Source of the DNA: Olsenella_L sp051876355 | GTDB lineage: Bacteria; Actinomycetota; Coriobacteriia; Coriobacteriales; Atopobiaceae | Reading direction: 5' to 3' | Assembly (NCBI GenBank): GCA_051876355.1 | Contig: JBJEHU010000061.1 | Span: 1 to 64,000 of the forward strand | DNA length: 64,000 bases | Part shown: positions 58,274 through 64,000 of the stretch, one piece after another | Numbering within the stretch: position 1 is the first letter of the stretch | How the letters are laid out: each line of letters opens with the position of its first letter | Notes under the pieces: generated by a model | The model's database searches: none | The model's input: the letters and a program-made list of their open reading frames with translations, nothing else | Told to the model about the DNA's origin: nothing | Made by a program: the position numbers and the translations under genes

Positions 58274-59275
58274 CTACTCGTCCGCCTCGAGACCGAGCTC
58301 GCGGATCTCGTTCGCATCGCGGCGCCACTCGGGCTGGACGCGTACCTTGAGGTCGAGATAGGCCTTGGCACCGAAGAGCCGCTCGATGTCCTTTCTGGCG
58401 GCCGTGCCGATCTTCTTGATCATGGAGCCGCGGCGTCCGATCAGAATGGCCTTCTGTCCTTCGCGCTCGACGAGGATCGTCGCCGTCACGGAGAGCTGGT
58501 CACGCTTCGGCCACGAGATGTCCTCGACCTTCACGGCGACGGAGTGCGGCACCTCCTGGCGGCAGGACAGGAGCACCTTCTCGCGGATGAACTCGCCGAC
58601 GAGGTCTTCGTCGGTCATGTCGGTATCCATGCCCTCGGGGAACCAGCGGGGGCCAAGCGGCAAATGGGCGCTCACAAGATCGATGAAGGAATCGACATTG
58701 AAGCCTTCGCGGGCAGAGACGACAAGCGCATCGTCGAAGGGCGCAAGCGTACGCGCAGCGGCAAGCTGCGCTTCGACGGTCTCGGGCGTCGCCTTGTCTG
58801 CTTTCGTTATGACCAGCAGCTTGAACGGTGCCTTCGAGGCAGCCACATGCTTTGCGACCCACTCGTCTCCCCTGCCGACCGGACGCGTCGCATCGATCAG
58901 GAATGCCACGACATCGACATCGGCAAGCTCGGCGAGCGCAACCTTGTTGAGCTCCTTGCCGAGGGCATCCTTCGGCTTGTGGAGGCCCGGCGTGTCGACG
59001 ACGACCAGCTGGCAGCCGGGACGCTCGATGACAGCACGCATGCGCTTCCTCGTCGTCTGGGCGACCGGCGATGTGATAGCGATCTTCTCGCCCATGCAGG
59101 CGTTGAGAAGCGTCGACTTGCCGACAGAAGGCCTGCCGACCAGGGCGACAAATCCGCTCCGGAAGTCCGGATCGTCCTCGTCGGCGTGCACAGGGGCCTG
59201 CGCTCCGCCGAACTTCTCCATCATCTCGCGCTCTTCCTCGTCGAGGTCAAGCTCGTCTTCATCCATCTCGTTCAT
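58274..59275 (-). CDS. era: GTPase Era
   Basis: Essential GTPase in 16S rRNA maturation. The 333-residue protein has G1 GRPSVGKST near residue 47, DTPG (G3), TKAD (G4), and a C-terminal KH domain. A 38-residue acidic extension precedes the G domain and makes it about 30 residues longer than usual. GAAGG supports the ATG at 59275. Confidence 0.95.
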   Translation of the reverse strand: MNEMDEDELDLDEEEREMMEKFGGAQAPVHADEDDPDFRSGFVALVGRPSVGKSTLLNACMGEKIAITSPVAQTTRKRMRAVIERPGCQLVVVDTPGLHKPKDALGKELNKVALAELADVDVVAFLIDATRPVGRGDEWVAKHVAASKAPFKLLVITKADKATPETVEAQLAAARTLAPFDDALVVSAREGFNVDSFIDLVSAHLPLGPRWFPEGMDTDMTDEDLVGEFIREKVLLSCRQEVPHSVAVKVEDISWPKRDQLSVTATILVEREGQKAILIGRRGSMIKKIGTAARKDIERLFGAKAYLDLKVRVQPEWRRDANEIRELGLEADE

Positions 59276-59287
59276 GGGCACCTTCTT

Positions 59288-59662
59288 CTAGGTCAGGAGG
59301 GCATTCAGGAATACGATCGCGCCGACGACGGCCACGATCACGGAGAGCACGTAGACCGCTGCAGCCGCGATATCCTTCGCATGTCCTGCAAGCGGATGGT
59401 ATTCAGGCGATACAAGGTCGACGACGGTCTCGATCGCCGTGTTCATGAGCTCGGCAGAGATGACACAGGCGCAGCACAGGAGCACGATTGCCCAGCTCAG
59501 AGGGTCGAGCCCGACGATGAAGCCGGCGACTATCACAACCGCGCCGGCAGCGAGCATGACCTTGATGTTGCGCTCGGTCCTGAGCGTGAAGCGGAATCCC
59601 TGTATCGCGAAGAGGAAGCTCCGGCGGAATGTCGGATGGTTTCCCTTCTGTCCGGGGATCAT
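59288..59662 (-). CDS. dgkA: Diacylglycerol/undecaprenol kinase family protein
   Basis: A 124-residue membrane enzyme with three hydrophobic segments and the family signature AELMNTAIE followed by AKDIAAAAV. Gram-positive members phosphorylate undecaprenol to recycle the wall-lipid carrier. It overlaps ybeY by 4 bp and precedes era, the standard order. Confidence 0.9.
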   Translation of the reverse strand: MIPGQKGNHPTFRRSFLFAIQGFRFTLRTERNIKVMLAAGAVVIVAGFIVGLDPLSWAIVLLCCACVISAELMNTAIETVVDLVSPEYHPLAGHAKDIAAAAVYVLSVIVAVVGAIVFLNALLT

Positions 59663-60162
59663 GCATCCTCCCGATGCCTTGTGAGGATCACATGTCCCAG
59701 GTTCTCGTCCGTCGCGACCTTCTGCAGAAGCTCGTCCTCGCGGGCTTCCATGACCTCTGCCTCGTCGTCCTGTATATGGTCATAGCCGAGAAGATGAAGC
59801 ATGCCATGCACGAAGAGCAGCCTTGTCTCGTCTGCTGCTGTCGTGCCGAGCTCTTCTGCCTGGCGCTCGATGTAGGCAGGAGCGAGCACGATATCGCCGA
59901 GCTCGCAGGGCTCTCCCGGAGCGAGGTCGGGGTCGTCCGGACGCTCGCATTCGAGCGAGAGCACATCGGTCGCGCGGTCCTTGCCGCGCCATTCGAGATT
60001 GAGCTCGTGCATCCTGTCGTCGTCCACGATGGATACGGACACGAGGCAGGGACGCGTGACCCCTTCCTCGTCGAGCACGAGAGAGGCGATGCGCTCCATC
60101 TCGTCTTCCGCAATGGCGGCCTTCGTGCCTTCCTGTGCTTCGATATCGACCTCATGCTCCAT
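59659..60162 (-). CDS. ybeY: Endoribonuclease YbeY
   Basis: Zinc-dependent RNase that matures 16S rRNA. The 167-residue protein ends with the metal motif HGMLHLLGYDH near residue 118. GGAAGGA precedes the ATG at 60162, which overlaps phoH by 11 bp. Confidence 0.93.
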   Translation of the reverse strand: MEHEVDIEAQEGTKAAIAEDEMERIASLVLDEEGVTRPCLVSVSIVDDDRMHELNLEWRGKDRATDVLSLECERPDDPDLAPGEPCELGDIVLAPAYIERQAEELGTTAADETRLLFVHGMLHLLGYDHIQDDEAEVMEAREDELLQKVATDENLGHVILTRHREDA

Positions 60163-61117
60163 GGGTATTGTCCTTCCTGGCTGCCTTGTCATAGGCGTCG
60201 ATGATGCGTGCGACGAGCGAGTGCCTGACGACATCGGCACGTCCGAGATCGCAGAATGCGATGCCCGGTATGCCGGCAAGTATCTGGCGGGCCGATTCCA
60301 TGCCGCTCGGGCCCTTGAGATCGCGCTGCGTGCTGTCGCCCGTGACGACGAAGCGCGAATGGAAGCCAAGACGCGTCAGGAACATCTTCATCTGGACAGG
60401 CGTCGTGTTCTGCGCCTCGTCGAGGATCACATAGGCAGACGAGAAGGTGCGCCCGCGCATGAACGCAAGCGGTGCCACTTCGATCGTGCCCTGTTCGACG
60501 AGGGAAAGCGTCGTCTCCTGGCCGATGAGGTCGAAGAGGGCATCGTAGAGCGGCCGCACATAGGGGTCAATCTTCTCCTCGAGCGTGCCGGGAAGATATC
60601 CGAGCGACTCTCCTGCCTCGACGACAGGTCGCGTGAGGACGATGCGCTCCACTTCATGCCGCCTCAGCGCGGCGACTGCAAGCGCGACGGCCAGATACGT
60701 CTTGCCGGTGCCGGCAGGGCCTGTCGCGAATGTGATCTCATGCGTGCGCACGGCCTCGACGTAGCGCTTCTGGCCTTCCGTCTTCGGCTTTACGGGCACG
60801 CCCTTCCAGCTCATGAGGACAGCATCGCGCTCGCGCAGCAGCGGCGCCCCCTTCTCGGCGGCAGCCGCAAGCGCCAGGTCCACATCGGTCTCGTTCGGAA
60901 TCTCTCCCGACTCGGCAAGCTGGATGAGCTGCGTAAATACTGCCGTGAGGTCGTGGATCTCCTCGGGGTCCCCCTCGATGGAGACGACATTGCCGCGCAC
61001 CGTGATGATGGCATCGGTTGCAGCCTCGATGCGCCGAAGAAGGCTGTCTGCAGGGCCCATGAGCAGCGCTGCATCGACAGAATCGGGTATGGTCAGACGG
61101 ACGTGTGTGGGCTCCAT
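60152..61117 (-). CDS. phoH: PhoH-family ATPase
   Basis: A 321-residue P-loop ATPase of the PhoH family, with Walker A GPAGTGKTYLA near residue 135, Walker B LDEAQN near 230 and an N-terminal KH-like region. AAGGAGGAGC precedes the ATG. The family is linked to RNA metabolism. It overlaps ybeY, which acts on rRNA. Confidence 0.92.
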   Translation of the reverse strand: MEPTHVRLTIPDSVDAALLMGPADSLLRRIEAATDAIITVRGNVVSIEGDPEEIHDLTAVFTQLIQLAESGEIPNETDVDLALAAAAEKGAPLLRERDAVLMSWKGVPVKPKTEGQKRYVEAVRTHEITFATGPAGTGKTYLAVALAVAALRRHEVERIVLTRPVVEAGESLGYLPGTLEEKIDPYVRPLYDALFDLIGQETTLSLVEQGTIEVAPLAFMRGRTFSSAYVILDEAQNTTPVQMKMFLTRLGFHSRFVVTGDSTQRDLKGPSGMESARQILAGIPGIAFCDLGRADVVRHSLVARIIDAYDKAARKDNTHGA

Positions 61118-61186
61118 GCTCCTCCTTGCTGGTTCACCTCAAAGCATAGCGCGTCTTCAGCCCGGAACAAAGCGCGAACCCTGCCC

Positions 61187-62452
61187 CTAGAGCCGCTCGG
61201 CCACGAGCTGGCCCTTCGCATCGGAAGAGACGATCCGCATCCGCTCGAGCGTGTCGACCGGATACGCGGGGTCGACCGCAGCCTCGAAGAGGCCTCCCGT
61301 GACGCCTCTGCCCTTTGCCTGCACGAGCACGAGCTCCTCTTCGCCGACAAGGCGCCTTGCCTCGCAGCTGCGCATCTCGGCGGCAAGCGCATGCATGCGC
61401 TTCGCGCGCTCTGCCATAACGTGGGGATCGACCTGGCCGGGTGCCTTGGCTGCCGGCGTGCCTGGACGCTTCGAATAGCGGAAGATATGCATCTTCGCGA
61501 ACTGCATGCGCCGGCAGAACTCGAGCGATTCCTCGAACTCCTCGTCCGTCTCGCCCGGGAAGCCGACGATAAGATCGCAGCCGAGGGCAAGATGCGGAAT
61601 CTTTGACTTTGCCTCTTTCACGGCATGCGCATAGAGCGCCGTATCGTACTTCCTGCCCATCCGCTTGAGCACGGCGTCCGAGCCGGACTGGAGGCAGATG
61701 TGCAGGAACGGGGCGATCCGGTCGCTGTTCTTTGCCATCACGTCGATGAGGCGATCGTCCACATCGGGCGGCTCGATCGAAGAGAGGCGGATCCTGCCGA
61801 CCGCCGTCTGCTTAAGAATCTCCTCGAGAAGCTCTGGCAGACGGAGCTGCCTTCCGTCTTCCTCGACATGGTACTGTCCGAGGTTGATGCCGGTGAGCAC
61901 GACTTCCTTCGCACCCATGGCAAGCGTCTTCTCGACCTCGGAGATGACCTGCGCAAGCGGGACGGACCTGCCGGCACCGCGCGCCTTCCAGACGATGCAG
62001 AACGTGCAGCGGTTGTCGCAGCCATCCTGCACCTTGATGCCAGGACGGGTCCTGCCGGTCGGCGTCGTTGCATCCACGCCGCAGGGAAGCGGCTCTGGCG
62101 CCACGGCAGGAAGCTTTGCGAGCACTGCCTTCGGCACCTCGGCCTTCAGAGGCACGACCTCGATCGTATCGCCGAGGGATTCGAGCTCGTCCGCAAAGAG
62201 GCTTGCGGCACAGCCTGTCGCCACGACATAGGGCCTCTTCGGAAGGTTCATCGTATGGCGGAGGGTGTGGCGGGTCTTTGCCTCTGCCTCGCCCGTGACG
62301 GCACAGGTGTTCACGACGACCGCATCGGCCTCGTCGGGGGTGCCGATGCGGCAGCCTGCCTCCTCGAGGGCAAGCGCAATCGTATCCGTCTCGACCCTGT
62401 TCACGCGGCAGCCCAGATTGATAAAGGCCACCACCGGATTCTTCTCAGCCAT
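61187..62452 (-). CDS. mtaB: tRNA t6A37 methylthiotransferase MtaB
   Basis: Radical SAM enzyme that adds a methylthio group to t6A37 in tRNA. The 421-residue protein has the N-terminal NLGCRVNRVE motif typical of MtaB, the radical SAM motif CDNRCTFC near residue 144, and a short C-terminal domain. It starts right after the dnaJ stop, so the two are co-transcribed, as in Firmicutes. Confidence 0.94.
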   Translation of the reverse strand: MAEKNPVVAFINLGCRVNRVETDTIALALEEAGCRIGTPDEADAVVVNTCAVTGEAEAKTRHTLRHTMNLPKRPYVVATGCAASLFADELESLGDTIEVVPLKAEVPKAVLAKLPAVAPEPLPCGVDATTPTGRTRPGIKVQDGCDNRCTFCIVWKARGAGRSVPLAQVISEVEKTLAMGAKEVVLTGINLGQYHVEEDGRQLRLPELLEEILKQTAVGRIRLSSIEPPDVDDRLIDVMAKNSDRIAPFLHICLQSGSDAVLKRMGRKYDTALYAHAVKEAKSKIPHLALGCDLIVGFPGETDEEFEESLEFCRRMQFAKMHIFRYSKRPGTPAAKAPGQVDPHVMAERAKRMHALAAEMRSCEARRLVGEEELVLVQAKGRGVTGGLFEAAVDPAYPVDTLERMRIVSSDAKGQLVAERL

Positions 62453-63634
62453 CTACCGCCTTCCGAACGGGTGCTTGCGGCGGCTTTCCTTTGCCTTGTG
62501 GCTCTCGTGCGCACGCTCCTTGGCGGATTCCTTCGCGCTCTTTGCCTGCCTGCGCTCGAGGATGTCCCTGAGCTCTTCCTCGTCCTCTTCGGTGAGGTCC
62601 TCAGGCACCGTGACACGCACGACGACCACAAGCGAACCGCGGGCCTGGCTTCCCTGGCGCGGCATGCCGTAGCGCGGGATGCGGATCTGCTGGCCATACT
62701 GGCAGCCGGCAGGAACCTCGACCTCGACCTTCTCGTCCGGCAGGATGCCGTCGATCTCCTTCGTGCAGCCGAGCATTGCAGAAATCGCGTCGACGTCCTC
62801 GGTGCAGTAGAGATCGTCGCCCTGGCGCTGGAAGCGCTCGTTGTCCTCGATATCGATGCTCACGACAAGGTTGCCGGAGGCCGCACCTCTGAGGCCCGCC
62901 TCGCCCTTGTCCTTGATCGTCACGGTCTGGCCCGCATGGATGCCGGCGGGAATCTCGACCTTCACGGTCTCATGCGAAGGCGTCCTGCCCTGTCCTGAGC
63001 ACGTCTCGCACGGATGGTCGATGACCTGGCCCGTGCCACCGCACTCGGGGCAGACCGTCGTCGACTGCATCTGTCCCAGAATCGTCCTCTGGACGGTCGT
63101 CACATGGCCTGTGCCATGGCACTTCGGGCAGTTTGTCGTATGGCCGCCCTCGGCAGCACCGGTGCCGCCGCAGTCGTCGCAGGGCGCAAGCCTTTCGTAG
63201 GAGATCGTCTTCGTGCAGCCCTTTGCTGCCTCTTCGAGCGTGATATGGAGCGTGATGCCCATGTCACGGCCACGCGAGCGCTGCTCGCGCCGTGCCTGTC
63301 CGCCACGGCCCTGGCCGCCGAAGAACGAGCTGAAGATATCGTCCATGCCAAAGCCATTGAAGATGTCCGACATGTCCACATAGTCGGAACCGAAGCCGGA
63401 AGGTCCGTCCGGCGTGCCATAGCGGTCGTAGTTCGCACGCTTCGTCTCGTCGGAAAGGACGGTATAGGCTTCGTTCACTTCCTTGAAGCGCGCCTCGGCG
63501 TCCGGCTCCTTGTTCACATCCGGGTGGAGCTCTCTCGCCTTCTTCAGGAACGCACGCTTGATGGTACGGGCATCGGCATCATGCTCGACCCCGAGAATCT
63601 CGTAGTAATCCTTGTTCGAACTCACGCTCACCAT
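62453..63634 (-). CDS. dnaJ: Chaperone protein DnaJ
   Basis: Hsp40 co-chaperone of DnaK. The 393-residue protein has the J domain with HPD near residue 37, a Gly/Phe region, four CxxCxGxG zinc repeats (starting CDDCGGTG near 146), and the C-terminal peptide-binding domain with a basic tail. GGGAG precedes the ATG closely; GTG codons at 63631 and 63625 are alternatives. hrcA, grpE and dnaK are not in the window and no CIRCE element is visible. Confidence 0.95.
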   Translation of the reverse strand: MVSVSSNKDYYEILGVEHDADARTIKRAFLKKARELHPDVNKEPDAEARFKEVNEAYTVLSDETKRANYDRYGTPDGPSGFGSDYVDMSDIFNGFGMDDIFSSFFGGQGRGGQARREQRSRGRDMGITLHITLEEAAKGCTKTISYERLAPCDDCGGTGAAEGGHTTNCPKCHGTGHVTTVQRTILGQMQSTTVCPECGGTGQVIDHPCETCSGQGRTPSHETVKVEIPAGIHAGQTVTIKDKGEAGLRGAASGNLVVSIDIEDNERFQRQGDDLYCTEDVDAISAMLGCTKEIDGILPDEKVEVEVPAGCQYGQQIRIPRYGMPRQGSQARGSLVVVVRVTVPEDLTEEDEEELRDILERRQAKSAKESAKERAHESHKAKESRRKHPFGRR

Positions 63635-63654
63635 ACTCCCACAGCACACAATGA

Positions 63655-63676
63655 GGGGGCGCTCAAGCGCCCCCTT
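63655..63676 (-). terminator. GC-rich hairpin between the small membrane protein gene and dnaJ
   Basis: A perfect 10-bp stem AGGGGGCGCT/AGCGCCCCCT with a 2-base loop (probably opening to four). It lies 75 nt after the small gene's stop and 20 nt before dnaJ, and probably terminates the former. Confidence 0.6.
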
Positions 63677-63750
63677 GATCTAACCATGCAAGGTGTACCC
63701 ACCATGGACGTGCCTCTTGCACGTGATGGGACACCAGCCAGACTGTTCTG

Positions 63751-63990
63751 TCAGTAATGCATCATCATGCGCGACCCATAGCCGGATGCACCGAGGCTTG
63801 CGGTGCACGAGACCATGGCCGTGATGAAGATAGCGATGAAGAGGCCCTGCACCGCGCCGTTCATCATCGCAGACCCCGCATGCTTCCACCAGGTCTTCCC
63901 ATGCCCCGTGACGCCGCCAGACACCGCAAAGATGAGGCCAACGACCGCAAGCACGACGACGAAGATCCAAAGGCCCGAAAGCACGTCCAT
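63751..63990 (-). CDS. Small two-helix membrane protein, start near the window edge
   Basis: A 79-residue protein with two hydrophobic segments (about 5-26 and 42-66) and a Gly/His/Lys-rich loop between them. The ATG at 63990 is 10 bases from the window end, so its ribosome-binding site and any longer N-terminus cannot be seen. No family recognised. Confidence 0.5.
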   Translation of the reverse strand: MDVLSGLWIFVVVLAVVGLIFAVSGGVTGHGKTWWKHAGSAMMNGAVQGLFIAIFITAMVSCTASLGASGYGSRMMMHY

Positions 63991-64000
63991 GAGGGCACCG

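Noticed and set aside
63635..63750. Search for a CIRCE element controlling dnaJ.
   Set aside because: No TTAGCACTC-N9-GAGTGCTAA match is present; only a GC-rich hairpin was found.

Overview
The window looks like a chromosomal segment from an anaerobic, GC-rich, Gram-positive actinobacterium, most likely class Coriobacteriia (Olsenella/Atopobiaceae-like). This is inference from gene content. The actinobacterial side is a GarA-type FHA protein followed by an FtsR-type MerR regulator. The Firmicutes-like side is RNase Y plus RNase J, SpoVS, class II GalT, a LysM SOS protein divergent from lexA, LPxTG anchoring and Bacillus-type SOS boxes. No rRNA, tRNA, CRISPR array, transposase or phage gene was seen. 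Almost every base from about 32 kb onward is ordinary housekeeping sequence.

Layout. 0-5.4 kb: an LPxTG-anchored surface protein with internal repeats, a small membrane protein, a small acidic protein, and an aldehyde dehydrogenase behind a leader that can fold. 5.4-10.5 kb: a Leloir galactose operon (galM-galK-galT, minus strand) divergent from a LacI-family regulator. 10.5-12.6 kb: a small membrane protein, a YgjP-like metallopeptidase, a hotdog thioesterase and an isochorismatase-family hydrolase. 12.8-18.2 kb: the most unusual block, a flavin amine-oxidase-like protein, HypB, a 966-residue multi-cluster Fe-S flavoprotein and HypA, with no hydrogenase or urease gene beside them. 18.3-24.8 kb: DUF4236 protein, PHP phosphoesterase, D-lactate dehydrogenase-like enzyme, radical SAM enzyme, patatin-like lipase and a CDP-alcohol phosphatidyltransferase. 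24.8-31 kb: D,D-carboxypeptidase, GcvT-like protein, RidA, GarA, FtsR, adenine phosphoribosyltransferase and a CLC chloride transporter.

31-63.9 kb: mostly minus-strand core operons, trxB, an NCS2 purine permease, nrdR-dut, the lexA/yneA divergent SOS region (three LexA boxes), miaB-miaA-hflX, spoVS, a GHKL ATPase, rny, recA-recX, rimO-pgsA-cinA, yajQ, rnj-ftsK-rodZ, rpsO, pnp, and dnaJ-mtaB-phoH-ybeY-dgkA-era-recO. The recA promoter has a perfect SOS box lying between its -35 and -10 hexamers, so lexA, yneA and recA form a readable SOS circuit. RNA turnover (RNase Y, RNase J, PNPase) and all three radical SAM methylthiotransferases (MiaB, RimO, MtaB) are encoded within 25 kb.

Start codons were chosen by ribosome-binding site and family length; several differ from the longest open frame. 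GTG and TTG starts occur. Terminators and promoters are read by eye and are predictions.
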